Part shown: positions 1-10,531 of the stretch, piece by piece
Layout of the letters: every line of letters begins with the position of its first letter
How positions within the stretch are numbered: the stretch's first letter is position 1
Source of the DNA: Basidiobolus meristosporus CBS 931.73
Taxonomy: Eukaryota; Basidiobolomycota; Basidiobolomycetes; Basidiobolales; Basidiobolaceae
NCBI GenBank assembly: GCA_002104905.1
Contig: MCFE01000475.1
Location: forward strand, 1-64,000
DNA: 64,000 nt
Direction of reading: 5' to 3'
Notes under the pieces: model-generated
What the model was told of the DNA's origin: nothing
What the model saw: only the letters and a program-made list of their open reading frames with translations
Database searches by the model: none
Made by a program: the position numbers and the translations under genes

Positions 1-546
1 CAACTATCAGAGTAATAAATCCTAACAATGGGAAAAATTTAAATATAGATTGGCATATGAATAGCTAAGTGCACCAGTTAGTGTATCTAGCATTTCCTCC
101 ACCTACCATATCCAGGCTTGCCATGTAACAACAGTCACTTTAATACTAAAATAAATCTATAATATACATCCTACATTATCAGAACCTTATTTTTTATGGC
201 ATTACTATTTGCAATATAGCTTTGGTACTGAGCATAGCCACTGTATTCTTAGTGCATAGTCCATGAGCAGCTGGCTCCTTGAGTTACTCAAGTCTTCAAT
301 TGTACATGGTGTTCAAAAATGCAGCTGACTGCTCCTTTACCATACTAGTTTGCTGAAGCTGTATTTTGGGAAACTAATTTGACTTGGCAATCTATCAATC
401 GATCAAAGCAGTCCCATAGAGTCTAGCGGATCAACAGTTTTGTAGTCAAATATTTATGATTGACAAAGGTTATAAAATACAGTGAGTAGATGATGCTTGT
501 TGCGAACTATACAAACCACACATTAATGAAGTCAGGGATTTTACTT

Positions 547-1817
547 CATCACAAGAGAATACGGGTGGAGCGGCCCCAGCACTGAAGTTACAAAGTCAAA
601 TTCCTCTTCCAACTTGTTGAACATTGCAAAAGTATCCTTTGCCAGTGGTCCTAGTGATTTTCCGGTCAGCTTTCTGTACAAAGTGGCGAATCTAGAAACT
701 GCAAGGGACATGAGTAAGTATGCTTAAACATAGCACCCCAACCACAAGACCACCCATTACTTATGATTCTCTTTCTTTGAGGGAAGTCAGCGAAGACAAT
801 GCTGTAGAGCTGCCTTATATGAGTTTTGACCTCAGTAGATACGCAGCTGCTGTGTAGCAGCATCAAATCGATTTGAAGGAACCCTTTACTCCCGTCGGGA
901 GGATTACCGAGTATACGATCAACATAAATAGAGTCCTTCCCCCAAGTAGAAAGCAGCTCGTCACACACTATTTGAGTAATTGTTTGCATGAATTGCCTTG
1001 TTGGATTGGAACACAATTCCAGGACCCATTTGAGAAGCAAGCCGGCAACCTCCTCTCGGAAAGTATCCCTTCCCGATCGGATGGTGATGTGTAAACCGCA
1101 GGATGATAACTTGGCTCCAATACTGATCAGTCGCTCTAGGTCGGTGGATAATTCTAGAATAACCCTTCCCTGTAAAAAGTTAATGAAGAACGCGCACAGA
1201 ATACCTTGGAGGGAAATACCTTTTCCTGGGCGATATTAATTACTTCAAGTACCTCCTCGTTGGTAAGACCAGTAGCTTGTTGGATTTGACTGGCGAAATC
1301 TGATTGGGTCTCTCCCTTTGCTCTTCCAAAGAACACATGCAAATGTAAACTGCTCCGTCTCCTCATTAGATATGCACAATCCGGCCAGGAAGGATTCTTC
1401 TTCAATATGCTGGGAATCTAGGATCTGCACGTTCCACCTAGGGGGAGAAAAGAGGTACGTTTCTTGTATATAATCCAAAGTCGTCCTTATAGTTTCGGTA
1501 ATCGACTGCAGCAATTCAAATGGCAACGCGTATAAGTCATTGTTGCTATTATGAAGGAGTTTAGCAGAGTTATTTGGCAAATACGCTTCAGAACAACCTT
1601 ACCTGACTTTAGCACTCTTCTGGAAAACGGTGTTTTCGTGAGTATATAGTAATTGGTGGTACTCTACACAATTTTTGCTCAAGGAAGTTCGAAATGCAAG
1701 TAATATCTCAGCCTCAGTAGAGGGAGTAAGATTGTACTTATGGTAATGCGGTGCTTGGCATAGATACTCGGATAATATGAGTCTATATGGGAGGATTGCT
1801 GTAGTTGAAGAATTCAT
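547..1817 (-). pseudogene. UBR1-type N-recognin fragment (ClpS-like domain), broken
   Basis: The family are E3 ubiquitin ligases that bind destabilising N-terminal residues. Three exons can be rebuilt on the minus strand: 1603-1817, 1220-1545 and about 750-1169, joined by GT-AG introns in matching phase. Exon 2 to exon 3 read FACVLW, then QQATGLTNEEV, then GRVILELSTDLERLISIGAK and LHITIRSGRDTFREE, which is the ClpS-like adaptor domain and the stretch after it in fungal UBR1. A one-base frameshift lies in a G run near 1315, between FACVLWKSK and GETQSDF. The zinc-binding UBR box that should precede this domain is absent, and the frame ends near 547, so only about 350 of the roughly 1,700-1,900 residues usual for UBR1 are present. 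I read it as a truncated, decayed duplicate. Family assignment is confident; exon 3's end is not. Confidence 0.6.
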
Positions 1818-3739
1818 TGATATGCCGGTAAATGTTCTAATTTTTACAAAGAATTATGTTGTTGAAAATCAAATCTAAGTTCTATAGCAATGAGGGGTCA
1901 TTTAGGGGAGAATTATTATTGGACCATAGTAATATAATGACGTGTCAATAGCAACATACCAATAAAGAGTAAATTGATAGAATAGTTTTACGTCAGCTTC
2001 TGTCACAAACCTTGAAGATTATGCTTACTAATCATGATCCTCCACACTAAATATCTGAATTCTAGCCCCATCAGTATATATATACATATATGGTTCACAC
2101 TTGGAAGTGGAAGAAGCAATTATATTGGCTCTCCCCATTGTATCTCATCCATGAATATAAGCACAAGCTAAAGTAGCACCATTAGCAAGATTATTTATAT
2201 ATATATATATTAAATTTATTGATCCAATTATATACCCACATAGGATGGTAAACATGTATCTGTATTAATACTACATGTTATGCTGACTCTGATAGTGTGC
2301 TTAAGTAACATCATACCATTGGATAAAATTCATTGAAATCAAGGATGTATGGAAATTCCAATGTAATAAAGTAGGAATATAAGTGAGTAATTAGTAGGCT
2401 ATTCCACAATCGGACATTATTTTCAATTAAGGCTACACTACACCACTCACAACAATGCAGCCACTGAGCTTCTGAAAGAAAGCAGAGCTCATGAAGGTAA
2501 ATAGACTGGGTGTTAAGCGTATCTCTTACCAAAGTCCATTAAGGTTGAATCATGGTTACGATCAAAGTCAATAACCTGACCCATATCTAAATAGACTAAG
2601 AATAAGAAATGGGGGATGATGAAGGCGATGGGACCGGTGTACTTATATAGCTGACAGTAATGCTACATGATTGGATAAAGCAATATCTCTGGTATGCCAA
2701 ACCGTGATGCAAAAATACAGACAAGTCAGCACTTGAGTACAGGGGGGTGACTCATCTTAAATTATCAACTAAGATCAATCTTAAGGCAATCGGTTAATTA
2801 ATCACTCTGGAGTAGTAGTCATATTACTTCTTATGGATGTCACGACTTGAGAACCAATCGAAATATGAATACACCAACCAGACAGCCATGACATCATATT
2901 GATCAAACATTGCTTCAGCACAGTCACCATCCGACTTAATCAGCTGTCCCTATTGGCTGGCTTTGGGGCATATGTTGGAATACCAAATTTGCTGAACTAA
3001 TCAAAACCATGGCTGTGGTTCGTACTATTTTGTTCACTCTTCACTTCCATCATTGATCGGGAAACTCTACTTATGAATACATCTTGTGTAGAGGCAATGT
3101 AATATGTCAACTAGCCGATGGGAAAACTATTTGCGACAATAGTTAGGTGTGTTGTGTTGCCAAAGTCCCCAAGCGCCATACCAACAATGGCGTGGTATTG
3201 GGGCTTACTGATCCTGCGAAGTATGAGCATAGCAATGATTTTTTCTCTGACATTGAGTCTAGAGATGTGACTGATTATTGAGTAATCGTGTGTAGTTTTG
3301 GGGCGCAAAACAATCAGAACCATTGGCAGTGTTATAGATCGAAGGTGGTTCAAGTCAGGTTGCATTGGTATTCCAGAACGAGCTCAACCGCGATAGAGAG
3401 TATCCAAAAATAAAAGGCAGAGTAATCGTCTATTCAGGATGGATTAGAAATAAGCTTTACCAAATATGCGGGTCTGAACAATTATGGTCTAGCGATTAGA
3501 TCCTTGCCAAGCCGACCTGCGGGGAATATTTAGGCTTCTAAACAAAGAAAAGCTTTGGACCGTTGTTGAGGAGCTGAAGGTCAAGAGATCCTTCCTCATG
3601 ATTCATGGGTTGTGCTTACTGATCTTCGAAGCAACCTATTAAGCTGTTGATACCAATAAACTGGATACGTTCTCTACCATGGCTGCCTCCAATGCTGGTC
3701 AAATTAATATGACTTCAGACCGCTGTCTTCTTGTACCTG
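1818..3739. other. AT-rich intergenic stretch, no recognisable gene
   Basis: There are only short unrelated open frames. A simple TA run lies near 2192-2212. A frame of 84 codons on the minus strand (3111-3365) has no family I recognise. Confidence 0.5.
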
Positions 3740-4600
3740 GGAGTCGGCCCATTTCAACCGCAAGTTCATACCGGAAAGGGCGGTTCGCCCTAAAGGTGCA
3801 GGCACTCATGGATGTTTCGCAGGGTGCTACTCATCTGACCAAGGTCAAGCTTCTTTAGTGGTGGAACAATATAGGTTGGTATTTATCCGCTTTTTCATAG
3901 TCACAGCGACAATGGCCCCGCCGATTGTGCTGCGTGGGCTTATCGTGAAACTCTACGCATGAGGAATCTGTGCATGACTGGGAACAACACCCCCATCCTC
4001 TTCATTCGTAACCCCATCAAATTTCCAAACTTCGTTCACACACCAACACTTAATCCGAAAAGAATCATCCAGATGCCAGAGTCCACTCATCAAACTAGAT
4101 CTTGTTCCCAGACCACTAGGGATCCTGCCGCATAAGTACCTACTAGAGTTACACACTGAAACTTGTGACTGAGAAAGGCGAGTTCATGTATGTCAAATAG
4201 TACCATAAGGTTGATCAGTGAACAGCGTTTTTACCGATGAAGCTGTTGCAATGGTTTGTCAAGGATCCGGATTATGGGTACAAATTCGTTCTCTAACCAT
4301 TGGGCAGAGGAACCACCACTCATGGAATGCGTATATTCAGGTGATGGTCCTGAGCACGGGATTCATTTGATGTCATTAAAGCATGACCTCACAGCGGCGT
4401 TCTACCTCAAGAGGTTGGCAGAATGACAATTAACAAAGTTTTGAACACCACATAGTGAAAATGGAGTAGGTACCGCTCTCACCCTCTAACATGGTACCTA
4501 GTATAGGGACTTCATACATCGTGGTCGTATGTTCGCTCACTCCAATGCCCATCGGTACCGGGATGCTGTACCTATGGTAGATGATGAGTATGCACAAGCC
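3740..4600 (+). pseudogene. Catalase pseudogene
   Basis: Fragments of a haem catalase follow each other in the right order but in shifting frames. Near 3748 the reading AHFNRKFIPERAVRPKGAGT matches the catalase segment ahead of the active-site histidine loop. Near 3985 NNTPILFIRNPIKFPNFVHT matches the substrate-channel segment. Near 4290 a copy of the PSWTLYIQVM-type segment reads HHSWNAYIQVM, and near 4490 NMVPSIG matches SNMVPGI. Stops interrupt it at, for example, the codon after VKLYA (about 3959). At least four frame changes are needed, so no protein can be made. The functional family converts hydrogen peroxide to water and oxygen. A conserved order with heavy decay indicates an old duplicate, not an assembly slip. 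Confidence 0.75.
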
Positions 4601-5411
4601 GGAATGCTCTATCAAATCTCCATCAAATACTGCCATTTTCCCCTCAATATCATGCTCCATATAAAAATTTCAACGCATGCACTACCGCCTGGATGATTGC
4701 ATAAGCCGCCACCGGCGATAGAAAATAGGAGCATCAATCCACTAAATAGATAAAGGATCTTGCACGTGACTCGCATGAAATGAGTTTTGCCATTTATTTT
4801 TCGAGGGTGCAGGCTAATATTACCGCAGTTTTTATCAAATGTCCCAACATTATGAGAAGTCGGCAGTCCGACCATCAAACCACCCTACCATGCTTTTGCC
4901 GTCAATGTACGTAATTACCACCACATGTCCGGCATTTTCAACTGCTTTGCAAACTGTACGGTGCATGAAGCAGCTGGATCCGAATCATCTCAGTTAAACC
5001 TGCTATGACCAAAATCCGGTTGATTGGGCCACGCTTTTTAGGGATTGACAACCCTCTTGTTGACAAATATGGGACTCGTGATTGCAAAGCAGCACGACTA
5101 TACCCCTTTAGCCCCTAAAGTGTAAAGAAGACTTGGTTTGATAAGCAGGTTACAAAAACGTTGGAGATCAGTCAGGTATGACTGTGAGATCAACTCCTTG
5201 ATATATATACTGTAATATATATGACTGTGGATCAACTCCACAGCGGAGTTCTGGAATTCAATCAATCCAATAGCCTCTTAACCAATCAGCCCGCGTAAAA
5301 ACCAAGCCCGATTGTTTGCATCAAGTTCATACTCATGTTTCAAACCCTTCTTTCAAGGCTGAGTTTTCTCCACCAAAAATGTTGAACAGATTCACACTAG
5401 ACCAGTGTCGA

Positions 5412-5820
5412 TCAACGAAGATTTCTCCACATTGTTCTACTAGCAGAAACTGAAAACACGTTCTTGAATAGCCCCATTTCGGTATTCGTCATGCCAAGAT
5501 CAGTGTTGCCAGTAAAGCGATCGGGTAGGAATTTCTCCAGGTCTGGAAAATAGGACTTCTTGTTGTGTAACGGGAAGATGTTAATGGTGAGCTGAGAACG
5601 TTCTGGGACATAGTAACCAGCAAGCATCGTGCCGCTACGTGCAGTTCGAAGATTAAGAGGTACACTGGGGGATTGGCGCATGGCCTCAGCCAGTACAGCA
5701 TGTGTGTACTTGAGTTTGTTCATTTCTTCGTAATACGCTCAATAAAGAATCTATCCGAGATATCTCCGAAAACTGACTCGAGCTCCGCAAAAAGATTCCT
5801 CTCCACTTGACAGGACTAGT
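5412..5820 (-). pseudogene. Cytochrome P450 C-terminal remnant
   Basis: Read on the minus strand, about 130 residues match the C-terminal half of a P450. The K-helix ExxR reads LAEAMRQSPSVPLNLRTA, preceded by NLFAELESVFGD and KLKYTHAVL. The PERF-like motif follows as FPDLEKFLPDRF. The haem-binding loop is eroded: where FSxGxRxCxGRNLA is expected the sequence reads FSVSASRTMWRNL, so the axial cysteine is gone. A frame change near 5725 separates the helix J part from the K-helix part. The N-terminal half is not recognisable upstream. No substrate can be assigned. Confidence 0.7.
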
Positions 5821-8268
5821 TGCCCGAGATGTGATGAGAATCGGCGGTTATCAGAACGTCAGTGTGCCTGTGTTGCCGAGGATTCATACAATCGAGGGAC
5901 CAACTTTAGGGTAAGTGAACGGGCCTCTGGAGAGCGGTTAATGACTACATGCTGAGTTTCTTTGGTATGTAGCACACTTGGAATCCAATCATTCACCGTA
6001 CCACTTTCACAATAATTATGGGACACGGACTTCAGGACAGAAAACTTTAGAAAAAGCAATATCGAAGTGGAATGCGGTCGTCAAGATTTTCCCATCCTCA
6101 TCCTCCAGGAAACTAATGATATGGATTTCAAGACCTTGTGTGAGCAAGAATACAGAGTTGCCTGTGATCACATAGTCGAGGTACGGTCATCACTGATCCG
6201 CATATGCATGGGATGGTGATGCTTACCAATTCAACAGCTGCAAGAAATCTTGAGTGCCCTACGAGGATTGAGAACTTCAGATGCTGAAGTGGTGACCGGT
6301 AACAAGGGGAAGATCACTGTACTTTGCTGTTTGTTTGCTTCGCTTCTCTTGCTTGATTTACTCAATGCGAATTATTCCATACCACAAGAGGGTCGGTCTG
6401 GAAAAATGAAAACCATCCACCCAATTTGCCTATTGTCGGGGTCCAGTTTCGGGAGATCAAGTTCTCCAAGAAACGATCATAGCTCTATAGGAACCGAGAC
6501 TCACCGACCTAATCGCTGAACGCTAGCTCTCTGGTTGACCGCATCCTCCTGACTCACGCTCACAAGTAGCCCAGCCTTCGTCCTCAAACACCGTAGGTTT
6601 CAACCCGCCAATCTCCAAGGCAAACAAGGGGAGGCTATTGGGAAAAGTGCTCTCGGTACGTTCCCATTCCTCCTCAACTTGTTTGTGTCTTAGCAAATTC
6701 CCAGCCCAGGTTTTTCTGGGTGGGTACTTCTCTATGACCCAGGGACTGGTAACACCTTCGAACCTTCTCGAGTGCACTTTCAGTCTCTTCCCGTCGCATC
6801 TGCCGAAACGTAGAGTTGAACTTCACCAGGGATTTGAAGAGTATGTATAGTCGCATTATCACTAGCTTATTCCAAGGGCCTTGTGGTTGCAGTGTGGAAC
6901 CATGAGATCAGTTTTTAAGTCTTGCTACTATGCGGCATCTCTTTCGCCCTTTCTTAATGGAGGTCTTTTCCACACCTGTGCTTAATGGTTAGGTAACCCA
7001 GAGTTCTCCTGATCAGGCCCTTTAGTCAACCATGGATATGTAGTACAGATGATGTTGCCAATTATTGGAATTGCGACATATTTGGAATCTTCACTGCAAT
7101 TACTGGTGCTTGGATGGAATGGAATATGCTAAAATAGATCTAATAAAAGATTCTGCCTCTAATATCAAAATGATCTGCATACTCCTCTACTTGCAGTTTT
7201 GCTTGTGGTGAAAGTCCCATATAGCGAATATGTGTATAGTGGTGTGGTTCATCTGTATTTACATTTTGTAGAGTAAGATGTACAGTCATATAGTGATTTC
7301 TTTTGCAAGATTCTAGGCTGTGTTAGAAGTGATAAGGAGAACTACAAGAGTTGCATATGCAGTGTGCAAACTTTGGCGGCTTTTGGACAAGTCTGAAAAT
7401 ATAATACCTCCAGCCCTTCACCAATTCCAAGAATTAGCCAATAACTCACAAACCAAATCGTAAACAAGCAACTCATAACTTCGCAATAAGCCAAGTAGAA
7501 TCTCAAGGTATATGAATGGTGTAGATGTAAACTAAATGATTGTATTAATCTTAAGAGTATTGAGGTAACCCTCACCAGATTTCCTCAAATGTACAGCTGG
7601 GGGAATCTAGGAATACATGGATATTTTGCCCTAAGAAAACTACATATGCAATCAGCATGTGTTTTAACTTTACTTTAAAAAGCCTACTGAGCATCTAAGT
7701 ATGACAACACGGTGGGCAGCTATGTACTATTGATGATGCAGTATTTTGTTTACACCTTGACCATTTATATACCTCAAGATTCTACATAGCGTATTGCTCA
7801 ATTATGAGCTACTTAGCATTCAGTGTATAAGACACTTGAAAATCTTAGAATTTGTGAAGGCCTGGATGTTATGAAGATTACTCAAACTTGTACAAAACCC
7901 ACCACATTTAGCACACCACTTCTTGGGATTTTTCTCAAAACATCCTTGTCATTAGCTTTGCAAAGCTCTTCTGAAAGCAGAAATACTTTATTACAATAAA
8001 GCAACATGTATATATGATGCAGCATTTCTTGCACCCAAAGTCATTACTATTACTGCCTAGAATCTGATAACAATATAAGCAATTGAGATCTATGGTTGAT
8101 CGATATGAACGATTGTCCAACATTGGGTCAAAAATGGCCAAAAATCAACAAACCAATGCATATAATTATGTATTTGCTTTATTCTAAACAAGGAACCACA
8201 AAGTGTATTTATCGTCGCGTATATAACCAAGCACCACTAAATTAAGGATTGGTTATTAGTATGGATTG
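5821..8268. other. Intergenic, mostly AT-rich; nothing identified
   Basis: Positions 5821-6870 keep a genic base composition with frequent CpG and may hold more of the decayed P450 neighbourhood, but no family is readable. From 6870 the sequence is AT-rich with short unrelated frames. Confidence 0.4.
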
Positions 8269-9160
8269 CTATTTGGCTGCTTGTGGAGCCTTGCTTAAGT
8301 GGAGAGCGAGAAAACAGCAGGCTGCAGCGAGGGTAACAAACCCTGAGAATAGTATTGGAGGAATGTACTCCATTTTACCGCCCCCAGCTGTACCCTTCAA
8401 AGCTGTGGCGATGGGTGTCCCTACTAGATTGCCGACTATTGTGGTAGCAAATACAAGACCTAGCGCATTTCCGAGCCGTTGAACACCTGAAAACCCTGTG
8501 AGTAGAGCTTCTCATTCTAGCATAGGCAAAGACTTACCAGTAATCTGCGCAGTCACTACGAAAAAGCCATACGCAAGAACAAAAATACACATAAGAGCAT
8601 AGTTATGAGCAAACGACCATAGCAACAGAATCGATATGCCTGCGAGGGAGGTACAACTGGTGATAGTGGCTGTATTCCCCAGTTTGTCGGCAACAAAGCC
8701 AAATATAATCCGGCCTACTGCATTTGCACCACTCATTAACCTACAAAGAGTCCACCAGCACCGGAGCCAAATCCGGCATAAGTGCAGTATTCTAGCAATG
8801 GAGTTAGTTTTGTGCTCATACATCGATACTGTAAACACTCACCTGGAGTTAGGAAAAACGGGATAACATAGGCGAAGTATTCGAAAAAGGCGGTGGTAAG
8901 CAAAATAACAAATCTCCTATCCTGAAGTGCGGAGAAATCTAGCTGGAATGGTCGCTTAGGTCTCTCAACACGTCCCTTGAGAAGAAATGCTGCGATAATT
9001 AGGAAAATAAATGCATGGATCGCAGAAATATTCCTAACGGTAGTAAAATTGCGCCTAACCCAACAAGCTTCCTTTGATTGGGCCCAGTAGTACGATCAGT
9101 GCGGTACCAACAGTACCCACCAACGCCAGGACAGAAATCGAGACGCTCTCTTTAACTAAG
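8269..9160 (-). pseudogene. Monocarboxylate-type MFS transporter pseudogene
   Basis: The C-terminal half of a fungal MCT-like (SLC16-type) major facilitator is readable on the minus strand. Segments in order are FALQDRRFVILLTTAFFEYF-like text near 8900, AYVIPFFLTP, an intron, YAGFGSGAGGLFVG, then SGANAVGRIIFGFVADKLG (loop 8-9 signature), a 41-nt GT-AG intron near 8497-8537, and GVQRLGNALGLVFATTIVGN to a stop at 8269. A single-base loss near 8739 breaks the frame between GLFVG and LMSG, and a second frameshift with a stop lies near 9055 after LGPIKGSLLG. The first six helices are missing or unreadable, so this is a decayed 5'-truncated copy. Working relatives move monocarboxylates across membranes; the substrate here is unknown. 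Confidence 0.8.
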
Positions 9161-9256
9161 CAACCATATAGATAGCATAATCAGGAATATAAGCATCTAG
9201 CTATGTCTATTCCCTATATGTGGCCTCTTCTGTGCTTGTACCTGGACATTTGTATA

Positions 9257-9592
9257 TGTTGTAAAAATTCGGAATCCCACCTAAATATTCACCTAACTTA
9301 GTCACTTGGATCATTACCTACAAATCTCAGAGAATACTGACCAAATTCCCTGTTGGTATTTACTTAGAATATTTTCACCAAAACATCAGGTACCCAGAGC
9401 ATGAAAATTAGAGGAGTTCCCCAAACAGCCCCAAACTTTGCTTACATGTTCTTGGGACCTTCCCAAATATGCTTTGCCAAGACCATGTAAAAGTATAAAT
9501 ACTACTTTTACATTCAATAAATCATTAAGTGAAAACCACAAAATCTACTTGTTCTCCCAATCACATCCAATATCTCCAAGACCTGTACAACA
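9257..9592 (+). repeat. Solo copia-type LTR, divergent copy
   Basis: It starts TGTTGTAAAAATT and ends TGTACAACA, with the same body as the LTRs of the complete element downstream. It has no internal region attached. Flanking pentamers are GTATA and GGATA, one mismatch apart, compatible with an eroded target duplication. Confidence 0.8.
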
Positions 9593-9817
9593 GGATAATG
9601 TGCCCCCATAGATTTCTGTCACTGGGACAAAAGCTAAAGTCTTTTCATAGATCTTCCATATGTAATTCATGATATATATTTTTCCCAAATATACTGTAGT
9701 TTATATATATATTGAACTGTAAGGAATCCCTACTGCCCAAACCTAGATGATTGATTATGAAAAGTCAAGCAATCAATGCACTTTAAATCTGACCATATAG
9801 TACCCAACACTAAATTG

Positions 9818-10149
9818 TGTTGTAAAAATTTGTATTTCCACCTAAATATTCACCTAACTTAGTCACTTAGATCATTACCTTCAAATCCTAGAGAATACTA
9901 ACCAAATTCCTTGTTGGGATTTACTTAGAATATTTACCCAGAACATGAAAATTAGATAAGTTGTCCAAACAGCCCCAAACTTTGCACACATGTTCTTGGG
10001 ACCTTTCTTAACCTATTCTACGTGTTTGTAATGCCAAGACCAGGTAAAAGTATAAATACTACTTTTACATTCAATAAATCATTAAGTGAAAACCACATTA
10101 TCTACTTGTTCTCCCAATCACTTCCAATATCTCTAAGACTCTTACAACA
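9818..10149 (+). repeat. Solo copia-type LTR with internal deletion
   Basis: It starts TGTTGTAAAAATTTG and ends CTTACAACA. Compared with the full LTR it lacks the short stretch around the GGTACC centre, a deletion in the same quasi-palindromic zone that is inverted in the LTR at 46402. Flanking pentamers AATTG and AGTTG differ by one base. Only 20 bp separate it from the complete element. Confidence 0.8.
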
Positions 10150-10169
10150 AGTTGCAATCAACTTATAAT

Positions 10170-10519
10170 TGTTGTAAAAATTTGTATTTCCACCTAAATA
10201 TTCACCTAACTTAGTCACTTAGATCAGCACCTTCAAATCCTAGAGAATACTGACCAAATTCCTTGTCGGGATTTACTTAGAATATTCTTCACCAAAATGC
10301 CAGGTACCCAGAACATGAAAATTCTCAAAGTTGTCCAAACAGCCCCAAACTTTGCACACATGTTCTTGGGACCTTCCTTAACCTATTCTACGTGTTTGTA
10401 ATGCCAAGACCAGGTAAAAGTATAAATACTACTTTTACATTCAATAAATCATTAAGTGAAAACCACATAATCAACTTGTTCTCCAAATCACTTCCAATAT
10501 CTCCAAGACTCTTACAACA
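10170..10519 (+). repeat. 5' LTR of the copia element
   Basis: Boundaries are TGTTGTAA and TTACAACA, an 8-bp inverted repeat. It contains a TATA-like GTATAAATACT near 10426 and an AATAAA signal near 10443, the promoter and polyadenylation elements expected of an LTR. Confidence 0.9.
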
Positions 10520-10531
10520 GGTTATGAGCCC
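10520..10531 (+). promoter_or_regulatory. Primer-binding site, half-tRNA-iMet type
   Basis: The 12 bases GGTTATGAGCCC abut the LTR end. They are the complement of GGGCUCAUAACC, the anticodon arm of eukaryotic initiator tRNA-Met, not of a tRNA 3' end. Drosophila copia and yeast Ty5 are known to prime from a cleaved initiator tRNA half in this way. The ATG at 10524 is the complement of the CAU anticodon. Confidence 0.75.
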
